Shown: piece after piece, positions 35,314 through 44,680 of the stretch
Layout: the number at the start of each line of letters is the position of its first letter
Position numbering within the stretch: the stretch's first letter is position 1
NCBI RefSeq assembly: GCF_022321485.1
Contig: NZ_JAKOGG010000020.1
Coordinates: forward strand, 1 to 64,000
Direction of reading: 5' to 3'
Length of the DNA: 64,000 nt
Source: Shewanella electrica
Lineage (GTDB): Bacteria; Pseudomonadota; Gammaproteobacteria; Enterobacterales; Shewanellaceae
Notes under the pieces: generated by a model
Told to the model about the DNA's origin: nothing
Seen by the model: the letters and a program-made list of their open reading frames with translations, nothing else
Database searches by the model: none
Made by a program: the position numbers and the translations under genes

Positions 35314-38300
35314 ATTACTCCTGCTAACTTTTGGTGTATCAACCTTAGCTGCGTCAGTGCACGCCGCCATGGCTGCCGATACTGATGTGGCGACACCGGA
35401 GATCCAAGCGCTGTTTCAGCAGGCTGAATTCTGGCAAGGCAAACAACGGCAAGATCTGGCGAAAGACGCATTAAACCGCGTGTTATTAGCCGCGCCCAAT
35501 AATGCTGAGGCCCTGTATCGCCTAGCGTTGATAGCTAACTTGGAAGGCAACAGTGCCGAAGCGACTCGCCTAGCGGAACATTTACGCCAAGTCGCGCCGA
35601 ACGATCCGCATCTGCAAGAACTTAACATCGCCCAAGCCGCTAGTGCCGATAGTGGCGCGCTCAAGGTCGCGCGTTTGTTATCGGCCAATGGTCAATATGA
35701 TGAGGCGGTGGCTAAATATCAAAGTTTGTTTAGCGGCGTGCAACCACCGGCCAGTTTGGCAATTGAGTATTATCAAACCTTGTCAGCAACCAAAGATGGC
35801 TGGCCCGCAGCCAAATCTGGCTTGGAGCAGTTGGCTAAGGCGCAGCCTAACAGCGTGCGCACTGCGGTGGCATATGCTGAAGTGCTAACATATCGCGAAG
35901 ATACGCGCCGTGCTGGTATCAAATTGTTATCCAACTATGCGGCGCAAGATGCAGATGCCAACAAAGCATGGCGCAATGCGTTATTGTGGTTAGCCGCCAG
36001 CCAAGATGACAAAGCGCTGTACGATAACTATCTACAAACGCACGCCGATGACGTGGCGGTGGCAGAATACTACAAGAAGAAAACCACCTTAACGCCAACC
36101 CAGCAGGCGGATCGCTATCGTGCCCTTGGCTACCGTGAGTTACGTGCGGGCAGTTTAACCAACGCCAATACCTCCTTCAAAGCCGCCTTGGCGATTAACA
36201 AACAAGATGCCGACGCGATTGCTGGTTTAGGATTAATTGCCTTGCAACGCAAGCAATTTGACGCCGCAGCGAGCCAGTTGGCACAAGCGATAAAACTGTC
36301 ACCAGCCAAGAAAAATCAGTGGCAACAGGCTTACCAAAGTGCAGCGTTTTACAGTGAGCTTGCCAAAGCAAGGGCACTAGAAGATGCAGGCGAACACCAG
36401 AAAGCGTTAGCGCTGTTACAACCGTTGGCAACGGGCGACAATGCAAATGCCCGAGATGCTCAGCTGCTGCAAGGTGAGATCCTGCAAAAGCAGCAGCGCC
36501 TGAATGATGCCGAAGTGGTCTATCGCAAATTGCTGCAAGCCAATGATAAAGATCTGCCCGCGCGCGTTGGTTTAGTCAACGTGCTGCGTCAGCAACAGCG
36601 CTGGGATGAAGCCAGCACATTAGCAGAGCAACTACCCAAAACCGCACAAAGTGATCTGGGCGATTTTGCCGCCAGCCAAGCGATGATGTTGCGCGATCGC
36701 GCTGCGTCTGAACCAGAAGTGCTCGCTGAGGCTACTTTGCGTCAAGCGGCAACGCTGGCACCAGAAAACCCTTGGGTAAGGTTAGATTTAGCTCGTTTGC
36801 TTGATCGCAGTGGGCGTAGTCTGGCGGCCAAACTGTTAATGGACCGTGGTGCCCAAGAGTTTGCCAGTAACGACGATTATTATGTTGCTGCGCTATTTGC
36901 CAAAGACCAGCAACGCTGGGATGAAGCCATCAAACAGTTACAGCAGATCCCCGCAACAAAACGCAATGCGGCGCAGGACAGTTTGATGGAAAGCCTGACA
37001 TTAGCCGCGCGCTTGGCGGAGATTGAACGCCGTCAGCAAGTGGGTGATCGTGAAGGTAGCCGCGAGCTGATGATGGATCTGTACAATCACCCGCCGAAGT
37101 CCGCCGCAGGTGTGGGGCAGGTGGCCGATGTGCTGTCTAATAACGGTGAAGCCGCCATGGCGTTGTTACTCATCCGCCAACACAATCAACAGCCACCGAC
37201 GGCTGCGGTGGGTGACTATCTGCAACAAATTTTGGTGATGATCAAATCAGGTGCCGATGAAGAAGCGGAAGCGCTGTTACTGCGTTTGAGCCAACGGCGC
37301 GATTTAGCGCCTGCAGATTGGCAAGCGATCGACAAGATCCGCAATGCCATTGCGGTAGCCAAAGCCGATAAATTGCGTGAGCACGAGCAATATGCCGAAG
37401 CCTACGACCTGCTAGCCCAACGGCTGCGCGTTGCGCCAGAAGATGAAAGCTTGCTGCTGGCGATGGCACGTTTGTATCTCTCTGGTGACAAGGGACAAAA
37501 ATCACTGCAGATCTACCGTTACGCGGCGCAGCATCATCCTAACAGTGACGATGCTATCAAAGGTGCGGTTGAAACGGCGATTGCCATTAACCAAGTGCGC
37601 CAAGCGCGTCAAATGGTCGATGCATTCGACCGCAATAAAGCACAACGGCCAGAGATGTTGCTGCTGGCTGCCAAAGTGGCGCGCGCCGAGGGCAACGATA
37701 GTCGCGCCGTGAAGCTGTTACAACAATCCAGAAAGCAACTGTTCCAAAACGAGCCAGAGCAACCTTGGCTCATGGCAAGTGGCGGCCACGCCGGTTTTGC
37801 TAATCCCTTTGCTAGCGCTACGCAGCAAGGCACCGCTAAAGCCTATGCGGATAATCCGTGGCAACGACCACAGTGGTTACCAGGCAGTGACACTAGCACC
37901 GCCGAGTTAGCCAGTTGGGACGGCAAACAACCTGATGTACCGCCATCACTGGCACAGCAAATTGATGCCATGTTGGCCGACATTCATCATGAACGCGCCA
38001 ACAGCGTGCAGACCGGTATGGAATTCAAAAACCGTAGCGGTGAAGCGGGCCTTGGCCGCATGGCAATGGTTACCACTCCGAGTAACTTGTCGATTCAGGT
38101 CGGCAATGGCCGTATGAATTTTGATGTCACACCTACCTATCTGAATGGCGGTGTGATTGATGCTGGCTACGGACAGCTGGGGACTGGCGCAATTGCCAGT
38201 GCGGAACAGACATTCAGCCGTAATTTAGACAACATGCCAACGGTGCTGAACAGTATCCAAACTGCCGCGTCTAACTACGCCAATGCTGAGTTACTGAACT

Positions 38301-39505
38301 CTGCCGCTCAGGCGGATAACACCATGACTGCGTTGCAAAAAATCCAGTATCAGATCAATTCAGATACCGCGTGGCAAAACTTGCAAACGGCAACGCGACA
38401 AAACTTACTGCAAGGTATCGGCATTGATGTCGCCAGTTTGACGCCGCAGCAGCAAGTGGCGGTTGATGGATTCTTGCAACGTGTGATTAATGATGCATCA
38501 AATGCTATCACGGTGGATTCTTTCCAAGTTGATGTGAATCGGATCGGTTTCAACTCAAGTTCATTTGACCGAGCCGCGCTTGAACGATTAGTTGGCCGCT
38601 TGCGTACAGCATTAAATTCAGCCAGTGCGCCGGCGCGTAATCCGCCGGTACAGCACGATGCTGGTGTGGCGCTGAGCTTTGGCTACAGTATCGGCAGCTT
38701 TGCGGTAGATATTGGTAACACACCACTCGGCTTTGAAAAAGTGAATGTGGTTGGTGGCGTAAGCTGGCAGCCGCAGATCGGCAAAAACACCCAACTGAAA
38801 TTAGGCGTAGAGCGCCGTGCGGTTGAAGACAGTGTGCTGAGTTACGCCGGTACGGCTGACCCGCTGAGCGGAGACGTTTGGGGTGCGGTGACCAAAAACG
38901 GTATCAATGTTGGCTTAGGCTTTGATAATGGCACGGTGGGGATGTACGGCAACTTGGGTGGCTATCTGTACACCGGTACTAACATCGATAACAACCTCGC
39001 GTTTGATATCGCGCTCGGTGGTTACATTCGGCCGATTAACAACAAAGAACGTGAGTTGCAAACCGGAGTGCATGTGGGCTTTCAAGCGTTTGATAAAAAC
39101 CTTAGCCATTACAGCTACGGGCATGGCGGCTATTTCAGTCCACAGGATTATGTGGCGATTGCGTTCCCTGTGAAGTATTCGGAACGACACGAAAACTTTA
39201 ACTTCTCAGTGAACTTTGCGCCTGGTTTTCAAAGTTTTACCGAAGATTCGGTGTCGTATTTTCCCAACGATCCGCAGTTACAGAATCTGTTAAATGTGAT
39301 GGCACAGCTTAATTTGGTTGAACAATCGGTATACCGCGCCAACAGTAAAACGGGCTTTGGTATGAGTTTGAACGCCGAAGGCGAATATGAGTTTTCATCA
39401 TCCTTTACCTTAGGTGGCAAGTTAGGCTTTGATAACTTTGGTAATTTCCAAGAAACCACCGCACAGCTGTATCTCAAGTATCTGTTGGGGGTGAAGAGTG
39501 AGTAA
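35306..39505 (+). CDS. bcsC: Cellulose export protein BcsC (TPR scaffold plus outer-membrane barrel)
   Basis: A 1399-residue secreted protein. The start at 35306 gives a signal peptide (MNKLLLLTFGVST ... AMAA) and overlaps the synthase stop by 8 bases; the longer frame from 35234 lacks one. Residues about 30-850 are tandem TPR-like helices (for example ALYRLALIANLEGN and GLGLIALQRKQFDAA), spanning the periplasm. The last 350 or so residues are a BCSC_C-type beta barrel (ALSFGYSIGSFAVDIG, RAVEDSVLSYAGTADP) ending in an aromatic-rich strand. It would carry the glucan across the outer membrane. Confidence 0.94.
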   Translation: MNKLLLLTFGVSTLAASVHAAMAADTDVATPEIQALFQQAEFWQGKQRQDLAKDALNRVLLAAPNNAEALYRLALIANLEGNSAEATRLAEHLRQVAPNDPHLQELNIAQAASADSGALKVARLLSANGQYDEAVAKYQSLFSGVQPPASLAIEYYQTLSATKDGWPAAKSGLEQLAKAQPNSVRTAVAYAEVLTYREDTRRAGIKLLSNYAAQDADANKAWRNALLWLAASQDDKALYDNYLQTHADDVAVAEYYKKKTTLTPTQQADRYRALGYRELRAGSLTNANTSFKAALAINKQDADAIAGLGLIALQRKQFDAAASQLAQAIKLSPAKKNQWQQAYQSAAFYSELAKARALEDAGEHQKALALLQPLATGDNANARDAQLLQGEILQKQQRLNDAEVVYRKLLQANDKDLPARVGLVNVLRQQQRWDEASTLAEQLPKTAQSDLGDFAASQAMMLRDRAASEPEVLAEATLRQAATLAPENPWVRLDLARLLDRSGRSLAAKLLMDRGAQEFASNDDYYVAALFAKDQQRWDEAIKQLQQIPATKRNAAQDSLMESLTLAARLAEIERRQQVGDREGSRELMMDLYNHPPKSAAGVGQVADVLSNNGEAAMALLLIRQHNQQPPTAAVGDYLQQILVMIKSGADEEAEALLLRLSQRRDLAPADWQAIDKIRNAIAVAKADKLREHEQYAEAYDLLAQRLRVAPEDESLLLAMARLYLSGDKGQKSLQIYRYAAQHHPNSDDAIKGAVETAIAINQVRQARQMVDAFDRNKAQRPEMLLLAAKVARAEGNDSRAVKLLQQSRKQLFQNEPEQPWLMASGGHAGFANPFASATQQGTAKAYADNPWQRPQWLPGSDTSTAELASWDGKQPDVPPSLAQQIDAMLADIHHERANSVQTGMEFKNRSGEAGLGRMAMVTTPSNLSIQVGNGRMNFDVTPTYLNGGVIDAGYGQLGTGAIASAEQTFSRNLDNMPTVLNSIQTAASNYANAELLNSAAQADNTMTALQKIQYQINSDTAWQNLQTATRQNLLQGIGIDVASLTPQQQVAVDGFLQRVINDASNAITVDSFQVDVNRIGFNSSSFDRAALERLVGRLRTALNSASAPARNPPVQHDAGVALSFGYSIGSFAVDIGNTPLGFEKVNVVGGVSWQPQIGKNTQLKLGVERRAVEDSVLSYAGTADPLSGDVWGAVTKNGINVGLGFDNGTVGMYGNLGGYLYTGTNIDNNLAFDIALGGYIRPINNKERELQTGVHVGFQAFDKNLSHYSYGHGGYFSPQDYVAIAFPVKYSERHENFNFSVNFAPGFQSFTEDSVSYFPNDPQLQNLLNVMAQLNLVEQSVYRANSKTGFGMSLNAEGEYEFSSSFTLGGKLGFDNFGNFQETTAQLYLKYLLGVKSE

Positions 39506-39965
39506 CTTACCGCAGCAACCGTTGCGTTATTTTGAACAACGGCATTGCAGTAAACAGTGGCGGTTAATGATTGCCTCACTCGGTGAGGTGTTGACCACCG
39601 TTGATGCTGCATTGCGGCAAAGCCTAATGCAGCGTACTGGGCAGCAGATGGCGCAGTCGCTTAAGCTGCCGGTGCAGCCTTCGTTAGCCGCACTAAACCA
39701 GCAGTTAAATGACTTTTGGTTTGAGTTAGATTGGGGCTATGTGGAGATTGGTCTGCGACAAGATGCGTTGTATTTAGAGCATCACCATTGTCCGGTGCCA
39801 TTTGGCCGCAGTGATAGTCATGCCTTTGTGGCATTGAGCTTACTGTTAGAGGGGTTTTATAGCGCTATTCTTGAACAGCAAGGCGGTGATAGCAGCGCCA
39901 AAGTGGTGTTGCTGCAAGCGGGGAATCCAATGGTGTTTGGCTACAAAGATCAGGGGCAGGAATAA
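39498..39965 (+). CDS. bcsD: Cellulose synthase subunit D
   Basis: A 155-residue periplasmic-type protein of the AxCesD/BcsD family, which in Komagataeibacter forms an octameric ring that bundles glucan chains into crystalline ribbons. The match is the RYFEQRHCSKQWR start, LNDFWFELDWGYVEI and the C-terminal LLQAGNPMVFGY. There is no signal peptide, as in the known family. GTG start at 39498, overlapping the BcsC stop by 8 bases. Its stop shares one base with the BcsZ start region. Confidence 0.88.
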   Translation: MSNLPQQPLRYFEQRHCSKQWRLMIASLGEVLTTVDAALRQSLMQRTGQQMAQSLKLPVQPSLAALNQQLNDFWFELDWGYVEIGLRQDALYLEHHHCPVPFGRSDSHAFVALSLLLEGFYSAILEQQGGDSSAKVVLLQAGNPMVFGYKDQGQE

Positions 39966-40951
39966 TGCGTTTTATTAGCTTAATGATCGGACTGATGTTG
40001 AGCGCTTCGCTGTTAGCTGATGATGATTGGCAACAGTATAAGCAACGCTTTGTGACCGCAGAAGGCCGCGTGGTAGACACCGGCAATAACGGTATTAGCC
40101 ATTCTGAAGGCCAAGGTTACGGCATGTTGTTGGCGCAAGCGTATGACGACCAACAAAGCTTCGCCGCGATGTGGTTATGGGCGCGCAAAACCTTAGGCCG
40201 TCACGATTTACCGCTGTTTGCTTGGAAGTACGATCCGCAACACAAACCTGCCATAGCCGACAACAACAACGCCTCCGACGGCGATATTCTGATCGCATGG
40301 GCGCTGCTGAACGCTGGTCGCAAGTGGCATAACTCCAATTATCTCAATGCGTCTCGCCGTATTCGCGCTGCCGTGTTGGAAAATATGGTGCACGAATATG
40401 CTGGGCATTTGGTGTTGTTGCCGGGGCTCAACGGCTTTGATGGCAACGGTTATATCGATATCAACTTGTCCTATTGGGTGATGCCCGCGCTGGTTGATTT
40501 TGCCCAGACCGATAACCAGCCGCGTTGGCAGCAATTGGTCGATAGCGGCATACAACTGTTGGCGTTGGCGAAATTTGGAGACGCGCAATTGCCGTCGGAT
40601 TGGTTACGGCTGACCAATAAAGGCAAACTGTCACCATCGCCAAAGTGGCCGACACGCTTTAGCTTTGATGCGGTGCGCATCGGCTTGTATTTCCCATGGG
40701 CAGGGCTTGGTAGCAACGACGCATTGACGCCGATTAAGCAGTTTTGGCAAGCGGGTGGCGCGACGCCGCCAGCGTGGATTGATGTCAGCAGCAGTGAAGT
40801 GGCCCCTTATGCGGCCTCTTCAGGCATTTTGGCGATGCGCGATGTGTTAAATGAGCAACCCGTGCAGCGTCATGTTAGCGAAAGTGATGATTACTACAGC
40901 GCGTCGTTATTACTGTTAAGCAAATTGGCGGCGCAAACCATTCAGCGTTAG
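39965..40951 (+). CDS. bcsZ: Periplasmic endo-1,4-beta-glucanase BcsZ (GH8)
   Basis: A 328-residue glycoside hydrolase family 8 enzyme with a short signal peptide (cut near LLA-DDD). The catalytic acid lies in ISHSEGQGYGMLLA and the partner aspartate in NASDGDILIAWAL, both intact. It trims stray glucan and is usual in cellulose operons. It overlaps the bcsD stop by one base and is the last gene of the operon. The long hairpin at 40995-41037 follows. Confidence 0.94.
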   Translation: MRFISLMIGLMLSASLLADDDWQQYKQRFVTAEGRVVDTGNNGISHSEGQGYGMLLAQAYDDQQSFAAMWLWARKTLGRHDLPLFAWKYDPQHKPAIADNNNASDGDILIAWALLNAGRKWHNSNYLNASRRIRAAVLENMVHEYAGHLVLLPGLNGFDGNGYIDINLSYWVMPALVDFAQTDNQPRWQQLVDSGIQLLALAKFGDAQLPSDWLRLTNKGKLSPSPKWPTRFSFDAVRIGLYFPWAGLGSNDALTPIKQFWQAGGATPPAWIDVSSSEVAPYAASSGILAMRDVLNEQPVQRHVSESDDYYSASLLLLSKLAAQTIQR

Positions 40952-40990
40952 CTTGCCGCTAATCACTCAGTCACATCTGGTCGCTGTCTT

Positions 40991-41037
40991 AAAAAGTGAG
41001 GGCCAATGAAATTGTTCAAACTTCATTGGCCCTCACT
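40991..41037 (-). terminator. Long perfect hairpin between bcsZ and slt
   Basis: AGTGAGGGCCAATGAA (40995-41010) pairs perfectly with TTCATTGGCCCTCACT (41022-41037), a 16-bp stem with an 11-base loop. On the minus strand it is followed by TTTTT, fitting termination of slt. On the plus strand there is no T run, so it may stop bcs transcription poorly but protect the 3' end. Confidence 0.88.
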
Positions 41038-41052
41038 GAACGCCTATCTTAT

Positions 41053-42987
41053 CTAGTAGGTATGGCTAAATTCCTGCTTGGTAAAGAACGGTTTATTCAA
41101 CTGCTGTTGCTGTTCGTAGATCATTCGATAGGAGAACACGCCTTGCACATATTCGCGTGTTTCTCGGTAAGGGATGGACTCAATAAACTGCATCACATCT
41201 AACTTGCCGCTACTTTGTTTTAGCCACTGCTTAATGCGATATGGCCCTGCGTTGTAGGCGGCGGTGGCTAACACGCGGTTGCCGTTAAACTGTTTCAGTA
41301 ATCCACCAAAATAAGCACTGCCTAATGGAATATTAATGGCAGGATCGTACAAGCTGCGGGTGCCGTTGTACTTCAACTTATAACGGTTAGCGGTATGTTG
41401 CGCAGTATCTGGCATCAATTGCATAAATCCACGCGCGCCAGCACTTGATGTGGCATAAGGGTAAAAGGCGCTTTCACGACGGGCAATCGACATCAACTGA
41501 TATTCATCGACATTAAATTGTTTGGCATATTTGCTATAAAGTTTGGCATGCACCACCGGGAAACGCAGCTCCAGATGATCCCACGCTTTGGCGCTGATAC
41601 TGCTGTCCACGCTCAAATTGAACCAACCTTGTTTCAGCGCATACTGACCATATTCAATGCGTTCTTCTGGCGTGTGGCGCTCCATCAAATCCTGCCATTC
41701 CGATTTGGCGTCGATGGTTTTATCAATTGCCATCAATTCGACAATACGTTGCATGCCTTTGTCTTTGAGCAACTTGTCTTCGTCAAGCTTGTCGGGCAGG
41801 GCGGTGAGCTGCAACTGCGGGGTGACACCTTCTTCGTAGGCGGCAGTAAATCCATAGAAGTTGCGCTCTTGCAGTAGCAATTGCCGATCTAATTCGGTGC
41901 CAATCCGTAACTTCACCCGCCAATAACGCCAGCGCGCATTTTGGCTTTCTTCATCACTGAGCAGTGGTAGCAAGGTTGCCACGGTTTTGTCATCACCTTC
42001 AGCCATCGCCCAACGCATACGCATGGCAAGCAAGGTGTCATCTGGCTGCTGGCGTAAGCGCTCGTCGGCGTATTGTTGCAGTGAGTCTTCACGGCGCAGC
42101 AACGCGCGGTAGATGAGGAAGTGCTGTAACTCTTTTTGTTGCAGCTCGGTAAACCGGCCTGCATCGCGATATTGATCGAATAAGCGCACGGCTTGCTCAA
42201 TATCCTTGACCGCGAGGCGCATTAAGCCGCCGCGTACGATCTCAGCATATACCGGCTCTGGCTGACTGAATTTTTTGACATCGCGGATCTGCTGTGGCGT
42301 TTTATACACGCTGTACAGCAGTTTGGCGTAACTTTGGGTGCTGGTGGCGCGCTGCACCAGATAGCTCAGTAAGCTATTTTGGCCGTTATCAAAGCTGAGG
42401 ATAATGCGCTGCCATAATAACGACTCGCTGCGCAGTCCCGCTTTGGTCCAGTTATCAAACAAGGGATCGCATTCTTTGGGTTGTGACTGACCGCTTAGCC
42501 ACAGCATTTGTGCGCCTTGCCAAGCCATGTCTAGCTGACCAGTTTCGTACTGCGCGACATAAAATGAACACTGCAAACTATCGGAACGCGGCGCTGTGGG
42601 GCTCACCGCCAGAAAATCACGCCAGTGGCGTTGATTGGCGGCTCTTTCTAAATAGCGATGCTTGAGGGTGTCGTATAACGGCGAACCTAGATAAGGCACC
42701 AATGCTTGCACAGCGGCATCGCCGGGCAGCGCAAGGATTTCATTTTGCTGATCATGAAAATCGAGATAGATGTTGAGCGGATAGTCGCCCAGTTGCGCGC
42801 GTAATTTGTCATATTGGCCGTGTTGGCCTTTATCTAACGCCTCACGCGCTGCGAGATAGGTTTTACGCAGCTGGCTATTGTCGGCCGCCGTAGCGGGAGT
42901 CAAGCTCAGCGCGCTGCCAGCCAAAGCCAATCCCAAAGTCAGGTTGCGCCAGAGAATAGTGCGAGCGACAACATCCATCTTTTTCAC
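41053..42987 (-). CDS. slt: Soluble lytic murein transglycosylase
   Basis: A 644-residue periplasmic enzyme, the same size as E. coli Slt70 (645). It cleaves peptidoglycan between MurNAc and GlcNAc, forming 1,6-anhydro ends. A signal peptide (ALAGSALSLTPATA-AD) is followed by a long helical superhelix domain and a C-terminal SLT domain with the catalytic glutamate in SIARRESAFYPYA and the GARGFMQLMPDTA motif. The start is GTG 42987 or ATG 42978; AAGGA near 42993 is badly spaced for both, so it is uncertain. Confidence 0.95.
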   Translation of the reverse strand: MKKMDVVARTILWRNLTLGLALAGSALSLTPATAADNSQLRKTYLAAREALDKGQHGQYDKLRAQLGDYPLNIYLDFHDQQNEILALPGDAAVQALVPYLGSPLYDTLKHRYLERAANQRHWRDFLAVSPTAPRSDSLQCSFYVAQYETGQLDMAWQGAQMLWLSGQSQPKECDPLFDNWTKAGLRSESLLWQRIILSFDNGQNSLLSYLVQRATSTQSYAKLLYSVYKTPQQIRDVKKFSQPEPVYAEIVRGGLMRLAVKDIEQAVRLFDQYRDAGRFTELQQKELQHFLIYRALLRREDSLQQYADERLRQQPDDTLLAMRMRWAMAEGDDKTVATLLPLLSDEESQNARWRYWRVKLRIGTELDRQLLLQERNFYGFTAAYEEGVTPQLQLTALPDKLDEDKLLKDKGMQRIVELMAIDKTIDAKSEWQDLMERHTPEERIEYGQYALKQGWFNLSVDSSISAKAWDHLELRFPVVHAKLYSKYAKQFNVDEYQLMSIARRESAFYPYATSSAGARGFMQLMPDTAQHTANRYKLKYNGTRSLYDPAINIPLGSAYFGGLLKQFNGNRVLATAAYNAGPYRIKQWLKQSSGKLDVMQFIESIPYRETREYVQGVFSYRMIYEQQQQLNKPFFTKQEFSHTY

Positions 42988-43002
42988 ATTCCTTTATTGC
43001 CG

Positions 43003-44499
43003 TTAATTTTGACGAAGTTGACTTATGCTGCCGACATTGGCCTCTGCGCTATCCGCAGCCGAGTCTGATATATCATGGCTTTCATCCAGCGCTTTATCCA
43101 GTAGTTTCGCATCAAGTTGTTTACTACTTTCGCCGCCCATACGTTGCAGTTGGTGGGCTTGACGGATCAGGTTGCCTTTACCGCTGGCTAACTTGTTCAT
43201 GGCCAAGGCAAAGCTTTTATCGGCGGTATCAAGGGCACGGCCCAGTTTGTCCATGTCATCGACAAAACTGACTAACTTGTCATAGATACGGCCCGCTTGT
43301 TTGGCGATCTGCTGCGCGTTCTGGTTTTGATACTCATAACGCCAGATATTGCTGATAGTGCGCAGCGCCACTAGCAGGTTGGTTGGGCTTACTAACATAA
43401 TGTTGTGCTCAAGCGCGTAACTGACGATTTGTGGGTCGCGTTCCAGCGCCAGCAAAAACGCCGGTTCGACTGGAATGAACATCAGCACGTAGTCGAGGCT
43501 CTTCACCCCGTGCAGTTGTTGATAGTCTTTCTGACCTAAGCCTTTGATATGCTGTCTGATAGAGGCAATGTGCTGTTTGAGCGCTTCATTACGCTGTTCA
43601 TCGTTATCGGCGTTGAAATATTGCTCGTAGGCCAGTAGCGACACTTTGGAGTCGATGATGACGTCTTTTTCATCGGGCAGATGCACAATCACATCGGGTT
43701 TGAAATGTTTGCCACCTTCGTTTTGCAGATCTTGCTGCACGTCATATTCATGACCTACGCGCAGGCCGCTTTCGCTTAATACACGATCCAGAATCACTTC
43801 GCCCCAATTGCCTTGGGCTTTGTTGTCGCCTTTTAACGCTTTGGTGAGGTTAACGGCATCTTCGCTCATTTGCAGGTTCAGTTGCTGCAGTTGCTCTAAT
43901 TGATGTTTTAGCGAAAAGCGCTCTTGTTGCTCCTTGGCATAAGATTCGTTCACTTGCTGGCGGAAACCTTCTAGCTGCTGTTTGAACGGACCGAGAATGC
44001 CACTGAGCTGCTCTGAGTTATCGACGCGCATCTTCTGCGTTTTATCTTCAAAAATGCGATTGGCTAAGTTCTCAAATTGGGTTTGTAGCCGCGCTTCGCT
44101 GTCTTCTAACAGCTCCATTTTGTCGTTCAACGCTTGGCGCTCGGCCTCAAAGCGCGCGGTCAGACTTTGCTGCATCGCATTAGATTTCGACAGGTTAAGC
44201 TGGGCTTCCATCAAACGACGTTGCAACTCGGCGAGTTGTTGCTCCAACTGCGGTACACGTTCTGCTTGCGCCTCAGCTTTGCCAAGTAGACTGACTTTGT
44301 CCTCTAACTTATCCTGCAAAACTGCGTACTGTTGGGCAAACTCAGACTGGTTTTGTTCAGTCACTTGTTGCTGCTGGTCAACTATTTGTTGTTGCCGTTG
44401 TCGAAAGTAAACAATACAGATAACGAATGTAATAAGCGCGGTCGCTACGGCGACGGAAGCGATGAGATATGGCAGGGGAAGGGTAGCGGCCAGCTCCAT
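43003..44499 (-). CDS. rmuC: DNA recombination protein RmuC
   Basis: A 498-residue protein with one N-terminal membrane helix (residues about 8-30), a long coiled coil (about 35-210), and a C-terminal PD-(D/E)XK-like nuclease domain with KPDVIVHLPDEKDVIIDSKVSL. RmuC limits inversions between short repeats. I start at ATG 44499 (MELAATLPLP) with AAGGAAAA upstream; the open frame runs 95 codons further into the divergent promoter region and is rejected. slt follows 15 bases downstream, so the two could be co-transcribed. Confidence 0.93.
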   Translation of the reverse strand: MELAATLPLPYLIASVAVATALITFVICIVYFRQRQQQIVDQQQQVTEQNQSEFAQQYAVLQDKLEDKVSLLGKAEAQAERVPQLEQQLAELQRRLMEAQLNLSKSNAMQQSLTARFEAERQALNDKMELLEDSEARLQTQFENLANRIFEDKTQKMRVDNSEQLSGILGPFKQQLEGFRQQVNESYAKEQQERFSLKHQLEQLQQLNLQMSEDAVNLTKALKGDNKAQGNWGEVILDRVLSESGLRVGHEYDVQQDLQNEGGKHFKPDVIVHLPDEKDVIIDSKVSLLAYEQYFNADNDEQRNEALKQHIASIRQHIKGLGQKDYQQLHGVKSLDYVLMFIPVEPAFLLALERDPQIVSYALEHNIMLVSPTNLLVALRTISNIWRYEYQNQNAQQIAKQAGRIYDKLVSFVDDMDKLGRALDTADKSFALAMNKLASGKGNLIRQAHQLQRMGGESSKQLDAKLLDKALDESHDISDSAADSAEANVGSISQLRQN

Positions 44500-44680
44500 G
44501 AGATTTTCCTTGTGATAAAACGCGAGGGCCAGATTGGCATGATGATCTGACGGTTGCAAGGGGCCGCCAATAAAATCCTTAGCGGCGATATTTGCTTGTT
44601 CAAAATCTGTTACTAATGTAAATGAACCCAATATGGCAACTGACCGTATTGCCGTAAAAATAGCCAGAGAGGAACACGTG

